Assembly (NCBI GenBank): GCA_943359705.1
Contig: CALRIB010000033.1
Location: 1 to 8,841 of the forward strand
Source: Candidatus Nomurabacteria bacterium
GTDB taxonomy: Bacteria > Patescibacteriota > Minisyncoccia > Phycocordibacterales > UBA2100
Direction of reading: 5' to 3'
Length of the DNA stretch: 8,841 nucleotides
Shown here: piece after piece, positions 1-4,673 of the stretch
Numbering within the stretch: the first letter of the stretch is position 1
Layout of the letters: every line of letters begins with the position of its first letter
Position numbers and translations under genes: made by a program
Notes under the pieces: generated by a model
Told to the model about the DNA's origin: nothing
The model's database searches: none
What the model saw: the letters and a program-made list of their open reading frames with translations, nothing else

Positions 1-296
1 TCAGTGGGGTAACGAACGCAACCTTCGTTGCCTGTTACACGTATCAGGCGAGACTGCCCCCTCACGGGGGAGGAAGGTGGAGATGACGCCAAGTCAGCAT
101 GTCCCTCTGATGTCCTGGGCTGCACACGCGCTACAATCGCCGTTACAAAGGGGCGCAATGGGGTAACCCGGAGCAAATCCTTAAAAGCGGCGCCAGTTCG
201 GATTGAGGTCTGCAACCCGACCTCATGAAGCCGGAATCACTAGTAATCGTGGGTCAGCCATACCACGGTGAATACGTTCTCAAGCTTTGTACTCAC
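1..296 (+). rRNA. rrs: 16S ribosomal RNA, 5' exon (gene truncated at window start)
   Basis: This is the 16S segment from roughly E. coli position 1095 to 1399. Recognisable universal blocks are AACGAACGCAACC near the start, GAGGAAGGTGGAGATGACG near 70-90, GCTGCACACGCGCTACAAT near 118-137, and the run from TAGTAATCG to GAATACG (241-276). The exon ends with TTGTACTCAC at 287-296, equivalent to E. coli TTGTACACAC, so A1396 is U here; that variant is known from divergent bacterial lineages. Compared with E. coli, bases equivalent to G1385, G1386 and C1389 are A, A and U. The continuation CGCCCGTC is not here but 648 bases downstream, so the gene is interrupted. The divergence pattern suggests Patescibacteria, by inspection only. 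Confidence 0.97.
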
Positions 297-302
297 AAAT
301 AA
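297..302 (+). other. Extra AAATAA at the 5' end of the intron
   Basis: Six bases lie between the exon end predicted by EBS1 pairing and by 16S conservation (C296) and the ATGCGCCC that corresponds to the usual group II start GUGYG. Short 5'-terminal insertions of this kind have been described for group II introns in mitochondrial pre-rRNAs, together with loss of the branch point. Whether the six bases leave with the intron or remain in the rRNA cannot be decided from sequence; conservation of the decoding region argues that they leave. Confidence 0.6.
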
Positions 303-631
303 ATGCGCCCGGCAGCGCATAGTTCTAAGAGGTTCAAATCCTCTCCTCTCGTAACAACAAACATCGAGAGCGTAGCTGAAAGATAGGACCAACTCCGCGA
401 GGAATGGTCTGAAGGATCTGGAAGCAAACAGTAGCCTATACAAAAAAGCTGCGATGACCCATCAATGACAGGCGGTGAGGATGGGGAAGTCGTCTTAAAA
501 AGCTGTATAGGATGTTGGGAATAGAATTATGCGTGACCCGTGGGAGATCTCATGTGCTCATGGAACTTATGCACATGAGAAGTCAGCTGCGTCGTAGTAG
601 GTTCGACGATAAGTCGGACTGAAGGACAAAA

Positions 632-881
632 CCAGTTCGTGAACTTCGTTGAGGAAGTAAAGGAGCATTCGGATGAAAAATCCACGAGAAACAATCGCGT
701 ACATAGCCATGGCGGCTATTGCAGTCGTGTTCGTATTCCCGCCCTCTTCTGTGGTGGAGGCGATCACAGCAGCGGTTCTCACGAGTGCGGGAGCTTACCT
801 AGCCGATAGGTACTATCCCTATTAAATCGCCAAAGGTGCCTGAGGGTGCCTTTGGCCCCTCAACGAAGTTCATGAATCTGG
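632..881 (+). ncRNA. Group II intron domain IV, closed by a long stem
   Basis: Bases 636-654 pair with 858-876 over 19 positions (one G-U wobble). After one bulged U (877) the helix continues as CCAG 632-635 with CTGG 878-881. The enclosed part carries the small ORF 673-825. It then carries a second, independent 12-bp hairpin (829-840/845-856, loop TGAG) that ends one base before the closing strand. This is the standard site of intron-encoded proteins. Base 881 may instead belong to the domain IV-V linker. Confidence 0.8.
673..825 (+). CDS. Domain IV-encoded 50-residue small membrane peptide
   Basis: This ORF sits in the apical part of domain IV, where group II introns normally encode their reverse transcriptase. 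It is preceded by AAGGAG (660-665) seven bases before ATG, the only strong Shine-Dalgarno motif next to a start in this window. The product starts MKNPRETIAYIAMAAI. It has a hydrophobic segment at about residues 7-24, a PPSS turn, a second apolar stretch at about 27-42, and an aromatic end DRYYPY, so one or two membrane segments are likely. There is no LAGLIDADG, HNH, GIY-YIG or RT motif, and I recognise no family. It could be a membrane-active peptide, cargo acquired by the intron, or a chance ORF. The position, the SD and the stop just before the 829-856 hairpin favour a real gene. Expression would require translation of the unspliced or excised intron. Confidence 0.55.
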   Translation: MKNPRETIAYIAMAAIAVVFVFPPSSVVEAITAAVLTSAGAYLADRYYPY

Positions 882-883
882 AC

Positions 884-916
884 TCGCGTAGTGCGGGAAA
901 TCCGCTCGCTACGTGG
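884..916 (+). ncRNA. Group II intron domain V (catalytic hairpin)
   Basis: The lower helix pairs 884-892 with 908-916 over nine positions. Positions 2-4 are C885 G886 C887, the CGC form of the catalytic triad, with the expected G-U wobble G886-U914. A two-base 3'-side bulge, U906 C907, separates it from an upper helix of 893-897 with 901-905 and an A-rich loop of three bases (or a five-base loop if the last G-U pair is open). The element is one base shorter than the usual 34. These hallmarks together make a group II assignment strong. Confidence 0.85.
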
Positions 917-944
917 GAACGCGAAATATTCCAAAAATCGCATT
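917..944 (+). ncRNA. Domain VI and 3' splice site, short and without a clear branch-point A
   Basis: Only GCGA (921-924) with TCGC (938-941) pairs convincingly. The interior is A/U rich and could pair weakly. A run of five A (933-937) lies 8-12 bases from the junction, so a bulged A at the canonical place is possible but not defined. The intron ends ...CGCATT before exon CGCCCGTC rather than in the usual AY. Domain VI therefore looks degenerate. Confidence 0.6.
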
Positions 945-1074
945 CGCCCGTCAAGTCAGGGAAGTTGGGAGTGCCCGAAGCACCTACTCGTTAGGTATCA
1001 AGGCAAACTCAATGACAAAGACTAAGTCGTAACAAGGCACGGGTAGCGGAAGCTGCTCGTGGATTCATTCCAAA
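945..1074 (+). rRNA. rrs: 16S ribosomal RNA, 3' exon
   Basis: The exon resumes with CGCCCGTCAAGTCA (E. coli 1400 on), contains the rest of helix 44 and GTCGTAACAAGG (1027-1038), and ends with helix 45. Helix 45 is intact with compensatory changes: ACGGGTAGC (1039-1047) pairs with GCTGCTCGT (1052-1060) around GGAA. After GGAT the tail reads TCATTCCAAA where E. coli has CACCTCCTTA, so the CCUCC anti-Shine-Dalgarno core appears as AUUCC (1067-1071). The 3' end is set by counting from helix 45 and is approximate. Confidence 0.92.
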
Positions 1075-1246
1075 CGGAAAGGTCTCCTCCCATGGAGCGA
1101 GACCGTTAGTCGATTTCTGTGTCTCGATCGAGCACAGAAGGGTAATCGCATTCAACCAAAAATGATGTCCCACACACGCAGTGCGTGTGAAGGGATCCCG
1201 CACACGCTTCGCGCGTGTGTAGGACGTGACACGCGGCAAAGACCGC
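1075..1246 (+). other. 16S 3' spacer with several hairpins, no tRNA or 23S
   Basis: A strong imperfect hairpin lies at 1082-1105: GGTCTC pairs with GAGACC and CTCC with GGAG, with one bulged C and a CAT loop. Two more lie at about 1172-1190 and 1199-1219, both using CACACGC/GCGTGTG arms. The last arm can instead pair with ACACGCG at 1229-1235, so mutually exclusive folds are possible. I see no tRNA, no 23S start and no convincing ORF. The hairpins may guide 3' processing of 16S. Confidence 0.55.
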
Positions 1247-1282
1247 GGGAATGGACGGAACAAAAGAGTGTATAAACAAAAA

Positions 1283-1311
1283 GGGCGCGACCGAAAGGTC
1301 GCGCCCCTTTT
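1283..1311 (+). terminator. Intrinsic terminator after 16S, probably bidirectional
   Basis: GGGCGCGACC (1283-1292) and GGTCGCGCCC (1297-1306) pair over 10 bp around a GAAA tetraloop, followed by CTTTT. On the opposite strand the same hairpin is followed by TTTTTGTTT, so it could stop transcription from either side. Its place indicates that the rRNA transcript ends here without a 23S gene. Confidence 0.8.
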
Positions 1312-1314
1312 GCG

Positions 1315-1323
1315 TGCTAGAAT
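1315..1323 (+). promoter_or_regulatory. Extended -10 promoter for the gene at 1330
   Basis: TGC followed by TAGAAT (1318-1323) is an extended -10, with exactly six bases between it and ATG 1330. Transcription starting seven bases after the hexamer would begin at the A of ATG, giving a leaderless mRNA. No good -35 is visible; that place is taken by the terminator hairpin. Confidence 0.65.
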
Positions 1324-1329
1324 TTTTGC

Positions 1330-2160
1330 ATGCCTTCACCGCGGACCGAGTCTCCATCGGGGATTAGATGGAATGAGGTCACATGGTACTCCAGGTTGGG
1401 TGCGATATTTTTGTTTCTAGGTATTGTTCCCGCTCTCTGTTTCTATATCGGAACCCAATACCAAGCAGTGAGAGATGCCGAATATCCGCCGAAAGTTGAA
1501 CTTTCTCAAAGTGCAGAAAGTACGGTGGTCTCCGTCGAATCGACGGGGGAACCAGGAGCTGTTTACTCACCGGATAAGAAGAAAAGAGCTGTATTTACAA
1601 GCGGTGATGGTCTGGCGATCAAGGATGCGGCGGGCAGTGTTCTCAAAGAGTTTTCTAATATCGACTTGGGCGGACCACTTCCGAGTGATGACGGTGTTTA
1701 TGGTGGAATAGCGTTCCCGGTTCCAGTCTCACCGAATTCAAAATCCGACGCAACCATTCCTCTGTGGGTTGGAGATACTCTCTGGCTTGCCGATGGTGGT
1801 CTCTATAGTGTCAGTAGTATCATCGAGGTCGAAACGAATACATATGCCGTGAAAGTGCATCGACTATTTCTTGCGAATGAATTTGGGACTGGCAATCCGC
1901 CTCGAAGTTTCAACTTTAATCCCTCAAACCGGAAACTCCTTTTCGACACGACTCCTTCTGGCCCATACGACACATCGGAAATCAAAGCATATTTTGACTC
2001 TGGTAAGTTCGCCCATTTGTACTTGTATGATCTAACGACAGATATAAAAAGTATTATCGCGACATCAAGTAAGAGGTTTAATGCGCTCTGGATCGATGCA
2101 TCTACAGTTGAATTTGATAACCCCAACGGAGAGGGCCGTACTCAGAAACAAATTCAATAA
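1330..2160 (+). CDS. Membrane-anchored exported protein of unknown function, paralogue A
   Basis: The 276-residue product has a short cytoplasmic N-terminus, a motif WNEVTWYS (about 14-21), one transmembrane segment (about 22-42, ending CFYIGTQYQ) and a large exported domain. The anchor is nearly the same as in the gene at 2268, but the exported parts are unrelated by eye. Residues about 78-88 (YSPDKKKRAVF) resemble a TolB/WD-type beta-propeller blade start, and later segments such as LYLYDLTT fit beta strands, so a small propeller-like fold is a guess. ATG 1330 is chosen because the -10 box lies six bases upstream and there is no Shine-Dalgarno. The stop TAA is followed within 30 bases by the second cassette. 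I do not recognise the family. Confidence 0.85.
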   Translation: MPSPRTESPSGIRWNEVTWYSRLGAIFLFLGIVPALCFYIGTQYQAVRDAEYPPKVELSQSAESTVVSVESTGEPGAVYSPDKKKRAVFTSGDGLAIKDAAGSVLKEFSNIDLGGPLPSDDGVYGGIAFPVPVSPNSKSDATIPLWVGDTLWLADGGLYSVSSIIEVETNTYAVKVHRLFLANEFGTGNPPRSFNFNPSNRKLLFDTTPSGPYDTSEIKAYFDSGKFAHLYLYDLTTDIKSIIATSSKRFNALWIDASTVEFDNPNGEGRTQKQIQ

Positions 2161-2226
2161 AAAGCCGGATATCTTCCAGGTGCATGGACAGGGAATGGAC
2201 AGAACAAAAGAGTGTATAAACAAAAA

Positions 2227-2249
2227 GGCGCCAGAAATGGCGCCATTTT
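2227..2249 (+). terminator. Intrinsic terminator after paralogue A
   Basis: GGCGCCA (2227-2233) pairs with TGGCGCC (2238-2244) around GAAA, followed by ATTTT; five A lie on the 5' side. The structure is kept relative to copy 1 while the arm sequence is changed. Confidence 0.75.
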
Positions 2250-2252
2250 GCG

Positions 2253-2261
2253 TGTTAGTAT
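2253..2261 (+). promoter_or_regulatory. Extended -10 promoter for the gene at 2268
   Basis: TGT followed by TAGTAT (2256-2261), six bases before ATG 2268. This is the same geometry as copy 1 and again predicts a leaderless transcript. It favours ATG 2268 over the in-frame GTG at 2265. Confidence 0.65.
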
Positions 2262-2267
2262 TTTGTG

Positions 2268-2870
2268 ATGTTGCCACAGGAGTCGGGCTCGGGAATCAAA
2301 TGGCACGAAGTTACTTGGTACTCAACGCTCGGGGCAATAATCCTTTTTCTCTTCGTCGTCCCAATACTTTGTTTTTATATAGGAACGCAGTACCAAGAGA
2401 CGTTGACTATCCAAGAGCCTGCTCCAGTACTCGTCACAACACAGCAATCGCAAGGATCTGTTCATAACTGGACTTTTGGTCACTATAACGACGGTAGTTT
2501 AGCTGAAATCGGGGTAGAGTCTGGTCCCAACAACACATTGCACATTACTGGGGAGGCTCAGCACGCGCAATTGTACGGGTATCACGTCGGTGAATTGAAT
2601 GTAGTCGCTAACATTAACCATGCAAATGACCGCTATGTAAGCGCGACGTATGACGACGGTGAAAACTGTTTGATGGATTTTCTTTTCATCAAAGACCCCG
2701 GGCATCGCGTTTTTTACTACGATGCATCTTCCATGGAAACAAGAGGGCTCATAGTTTCAGATACCGGTGATACCAATTGCGGCTGGGCATTGAATGTGAG
2801 GTTCCATGGTGAATACACCGTAAGTGAAGATACTCCAACGCAAGCGATCATTCCTACGAATAAACCATAG
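2268..2870 (+). CDS. Membrane-anchored exported protein of unknown function, paralogue B
   Basis: The 200-residue product shares the anchor of paralogue A: SGIKWHEVTWYS (about 8-19), a transmembrane segment (about 20-40) and CFYIGTQYQ. The exported domain (about 60-200) is different and looks beta-rich. It has two cysteines (about 134 and 171), placed so that an extracytoplasmic disulfide is possible, and ends in a short proline-containing tail. The start is ATG 2268, six bases after a -10 box, with no Shine-Dalgarno. No third cassette follows the stop. Anchor codons differ from paralogue A at many synonymous sites although the upstream cassettes are almost identical. The family is not recognised. 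Confidence 0.85.
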   Translation: MLPQESGSGIKWHEVTWYSTLGAIILFLFVVPILCFYIGTQYQETLTIQEPAPVLVTTQQSQGSVHNWTFGHYNDGSLAEIGVESGPNNTLHITGEAQHAQLYGYHVGELNVVANINHANDRYVSATYDDGENCLMDFLFIKDPGHRVFYYDASSMETRGLIVSDTGDTNCGWALNVRFHGEYTVSEDTPTQAIIPTNKP

Positions 2871-2945
2871 AGAATAAGGTGTCAGGAACTTTTTAATTCA
2901 GAATAAACCCTTTTACTGCTGCGTTGCGTTTGAAATTGGTGAATT

Positions 2946-2954
2946 TGGTATAAT
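2946..2954 (+). promoter_or_regulatory. Extended -10 promoter for the VOC gene
   Basis: TGG followed by perfect TATAAT (2949-2954), seven bases before ATG 2962. The upstream in-frame ATG at 2953 lies inside the -10 itself, so 2962 is the better start. A leaderless or near-leaderless mRNA is predicted. Confidence 0.65.
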
Positions 2955-2961
2955 GGCGTAC

Positions 2962-3444
2962 ATGAATACACAACCCAAGAATACGGTTTGCCTCTGGTAC
3001 CAGAAGGATGCAGAAGCGGCGGCGGAGTTTTATGCTGCTACGTTTCCGGATAGCAAAGTGACCGGCGTACAAAAAGCGCCCTCTGATTTCCCGGACGGGA
3101 AGGCCGGCGACGTGTTGGTCGTCGAATTCACCGTCATTGGAATTCCGTGCGTCGCTATCAACGGCGGCCCGACCTTCAAGCAGAGCGAGGCCTTTTCTTT
3201 TCAGATATCCACAGAAGACCAAGCAGAGACTGATAAGTACTGGAACGCGATAGTAGGCAATGGCGGTCAGGAGAGCCAATGCGGTTGGTGCAAGGACAAA
3301 TGGGGATTGAACTGGCAAATCACGCCGCGCGCGCTGATGGAGGGCATGGCAGCGGGAGGTGCCGAGGCTCAAAGAGTATTCGACGCGATGATGACAATGC
3401 AAAAAATCGACGTCGCCGCTATCGAAGCCGCGCGGCGTGGTTAA
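2962..3444 (+). CDS. VOC-family protein, PhnB-like (3-demethylubiquinone 3-methyltransferase-type fold)
   Basis: The 160-residue product has the pattern of the PhnB-like branch of the vicinal oxygen chelate superfamily. This includes a first strand (VCLWYQKDAEAAAEFYAATF), the PDSKV segment, a central strand GIPCVAINGGP followed by FSFQIST, and the characteristic GGQESQCGWCKDKWGLNWQITP near residues 101-122. The C-terminal helix AQRVFDAMMTMQKIDV is typical. Family members bind a metal or small molecule, but many have no known substrate, so no reaction is assigned. The protein is soluble with no signal peptide. The gene has its own promoter and its 3' end overlaps the convergent reductase gene by 26 bases. 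Confidence 0.88.
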   Translation: MNTQPKNTVCLWYQKDAEAAAEFYAATFPDSKVTGVQKAPSDFPDGKAGDVLVVEFTVIGIPCVAINGGPTFKQSEAFSFQISTEDQAETDKYWNAIVGNGGQESQCGWCKDKWGLNWQITPRALMEGMAAGGAEAQRVFDAMMTMQKIDVAAIEAARRG

Positions 3445-4045
3445 GGCTCGCCAACCGTGCCTGTTGTACTTCTCCCGCTCGTTTGTAGCTCGCATAGATG
3501 ACGCCGTTTTTTGTAATTAAACTGTCTATCATCGTAAAGGCAGCGGGAATAGTACCCTCGCCGAAAAGGCGTTTGCCGGTGCCGAGCGTTATCGGGAAGG
3601 TCATCAGCAGCATCTCATCTACCAAATCGTGCTTGAGGAGAGTCTGAGCAAGATTGCCGCTTCCGATGACCTTGAGTTCAGCGTCTCCGGAATTCTTGAC
3701 CCTTTTGATATCTTCGACGCTTTTTAGAAATACAGAATTGCTCCAGTCAGATTTCTGCGAGGTAGTGCTCACGCAGTATTTGGTGACATCCATGATACCC
3801 GGCCACATCTCTGTATGCTTCGGCCAGTAGGCCGCAAAGATATCGAATGTACGTCTCCCCAAAAGAAGATCCGAAGACGCCATGACTTTTTTCATAAACC
3901 GGTCGGCCTCCGCGTCAGCAAAGTGAAAATACGGCGCGGTCCAGCCGCCCCATGTAAAGCCGCTCGAGGTGTCTTCGTCGGGTCCGCCCGGTGCCTGCAT
4001 CACCCCGTCTAAGGTAATAAACTCTTGGAGAATTATCTTTCTCAT
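3419..4045 (-). CDS. Dihydrofolate reductase family protein (RibD C-terminal domain-like)
   Basis: The 208-residue product fits the RibD_C/bifunctional deaminase-reductase C-terminal family. It has an N-terminal strand IILQEFITLDGVMQAPGG, then LLGRRTFDIFAAYWP, LKVIGSGNLAQTLLKHDLVDEMLLMTFPITLGTGKRLF, and a final strand VIYASYKRAG. Members bind NADPH and reduce pteridine- or pyrimidine-type substrates, but stand-alone copies are mostly uncharacterised, so it need not be a true DHFR. The last 15 or so residues run past the usual domain end into the 3' end of the VOC gene. The start is supported by TAGAAT six bases upstream. It diverges from the gene at 4094 with 48 bases between starts. Confidence 0.9.
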   Translation of the reverse strand: MRKIILQEFITLDGVMQAPGGPDEDTSSGFTWGGWTAPYFHFADAEADRFMKKVMASSDLLLGRRTFDIFAAYWPKHTEMWPGIMDVTKYCVSTTSQKSDWSNSVFLKSVEDIKRVKNSGDAELKVIGSGNLAQTLLKHDLVDEMLLMTFPITLGTGKRLFGEGTIPAAFTMIDSLITKNGVIYASYKRAGEVQQARLASLNHAARLR

Positions 4046-4051
4046 GAGGGC

Positions 4052-4060
4052 ATTCTATCA
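4052..4060 (-). promoter_or_regulatory. Extended -10 promoter for the reductase gene
   Basis: Read on the minus strand: TGA followed by TAGAAT (4057-4052), then six bases, then ATG at 4045. A leaderless start is predicted. The expected -35 region overlaps the -10 region of the divergent gene, so the two promoters may compete. Confidence 0.6.
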
Positions 4061-4081
4061 AACTGCAGCGACCGGATGGGA

Positions 4082-4087
4082 TATACT
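4082..4087 (+). promoter_or_regulatory. -10 promoter for the gene at 4094
   Basis: TATACT, six bases before ATG 4094, with no Shine-Dalgarno in between. This decides the start over the in-frame ATG at 4025, which would overlap the start of the divergent reductase gene and precede the promoter. Confidence 0.6.
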
Positions 4088-4093
4088 CTGGCT

Positions 4094-4666
4094 ATGAATA
4101 AGGGAACTATTGGCGCACTGGTCATACTCGCGGTCGTTCTCGTGGGAGGTTTCGCGGCTTTCTATTACTTCGGGAAAGGGAAGCAAACGACTCATCCTGA
4201 TTACATGCAAGCGACGTATCTAATCGAAGGGAAACAGGTGACGCTCGAAAAGTTGCCTGAGCCGGGGACGAGCGTACCCGATCCATACGGCGAGCATACG
4301 TACTTCTTCGGCAACACGTTGAAAACAGACCTCAATGGCGACGGCGTGCCCGATCTTGCATTTATCGTTGTATGGAAGGGCGGTGGTACGGGCTCCTTCT
4401 TCTATGTGGTCGGTGCTGTCCAACAGGCTGATGGCGGATATGTCGGATCCGACGGTTATCCGCTCGGCGACCGCATCGCGCCGCAAACCATCAATGAGAG
4501 CCAGAACCCTGCTCAGAAGAACGTCATCGTCGTGAATTACGCCGACCGCGCACTCGGCGATCCGATGACCGCGCGGCCATCTTTCGGCAAGAGCGTCTAC
4601 CTCAAACTCGATTCAAACAGCAGATGGGGGATCGTTGAGCCCAATTTCTCCGGCGAATCGCGATAG
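4094..4666 (+). CDS. Membrane-anchored exported protein with a calcium-loop-like motif, function unknown
   Basis: The 190-residue product has a three-residue N-terminus, one transmembrane segment (about 6-26) and an exported domain. DLNGDGVPDL (79-88) matches the Dx(N/D)xDG calcium-binding loop seen in FG-GAP, VCBS and EF-hand-like exported repeats, here as a single copy. It is followed by a strand (AFIVVWKGGGTGSFFYVVGAV). Such loops usually stabilise extracellular beta structures; binding here is inferred. There is no lipobox cysteine and no sorting motif. It is convergent with the receiver gene, with a 35-base palindromic gap. Confidence 0.85.
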   Translation: MNKGTIGALVILAVVLVGGFAAFYYFGKGKQTTHPDYMQATYLIEGKQVTLEKLPEPGTSVPDPYGEHTYFFGNTLKTDLNGDGVPDLAFIVVWKGGGTGSFFYVVGAVQQADGGYVGSDGYPLGDRIAPQTINESQNPAQKNVIVVNYADRALGDPMTARPSFGKSVYLKLDSNSRWGIVEPNFSGESR

Positions 4667-4673
4667 CACGGGA

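Larger units (their letters stand above)
297..944 (+). mobile_element. Group II intron in the 16S rRNA gene, without reverse transcriptase
   Basis: The insertion splits the universal GTACNCAC|CGCCCGTC block. Domain I begins near 303 with ATGCGCCC, close to the bacterial GUGCGCCC start, and forms hairpins 303-308/315-320, 328-332/340-344, 346-351/365-370 and 387-391/405-409. Subdomain ID3 is clear: 435-441 pairs with 505-511, 453-458 with 489-494, 459-463 with 480-484. Its terminal loop ends in GUGAG (475-479), complementary to the last five exon bases CUCAC, so it is a good EBS1. AAAGCU (445-450) can pair with AGCUUU (283-288) as EBS2/IBS2. A 9-bp hairpin lies near 551-581, and GAAGTCAGC...GTAGTA followed by CTGAAGGAC matches bacterial group II domain III. 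Domain IV is closed by a long stem (632-654/858-881); domain V is 884-916. No RT, maturase or endonuclease motif is present, so splicing is either autonomous or helped in trans. Confidence 0.9.
1247..1329 (+). repeat. Terminator-promoter cassette, copy 1
   Basis: Bases 1247-1284 match 2191-2228 at 37 of 38 positions. A hairpin with different arms but the same GAAA loop and trailing TTTT follows, then a 25-base block with 20 matches that reaches the start codon. The cassette separates the 16S transcript from the next gene and carries that gene's promoter. Confidence 0.85.
2191..2267 (+). repeat. Terminator-promoter cassette, copy 2
   Basis: This is the second copy of the element at 1247-1329, 31 bases after the stop of paralogue A. 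The left 38 bases differ at one position. The hairpin arms are shorter by three base pairs but still perfectly paired, so arm changes are compensatory. It can end gene A transcription and start gene B. Confidence 0.85.

Noticed and set aside
322..352. tRNA-like T arm (AGAGG-TTCAAAT-CCTCT with following CTCTCG), possibly half of a permuted tRNA with 365-390
   Set aside because: The T arm fits the consensus, but there is no CCA, no anticodon arm and no D arm with GG. The adjacent CTCTCG/CGAGAG is better explained as a domain I helix. Similar GAGG...CCTC hairpins are common in bacterial group II domain I.
28..443. Short ORFs in the 16S segment
   Set aside because: They lie within conserved rRNA and the intron core; coding is not plausible.
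297..944. Group I or archaeal bulge-helix-bulge intron
   Set aside because: There is no P/Q/R/S core, no U before the 5' site and no terminal G for group I. No BHB helix spans the junctions. Domains III-V match group II.
1251..1374. Conserved mini-ORF MD(G/R)TKECINKK in both cassettes
   Set aside because: Both copies are open, but the identity is at DNA level, the ORF runs through the terminator hairpin and promoter, and the arms change in ways that preserve pairing rather than protein sequence. There is no SD or -10 at the right spacing.
2081..2467. 128-codon plus-strand ORF across the end of paralogue A, the cassette and the start of paralogue B
   Set aside because: It is an out-of-frame shadow of two well-supported genes and crosses a terminator.
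2871..2945. Possible element in the gap between paralogue B and the VOC gene
   Set aside because: The short AT-rich stretch has an ACTTTTTAATT run but no convincing hairpin before it, so I do not call a terminator.
4025..4093. Upstream start for the anchored protein at 4094
   Set aside because: It would precede the promoter, overlap the divergent reductase start and place 23 polar residues before the transmembrane segment.
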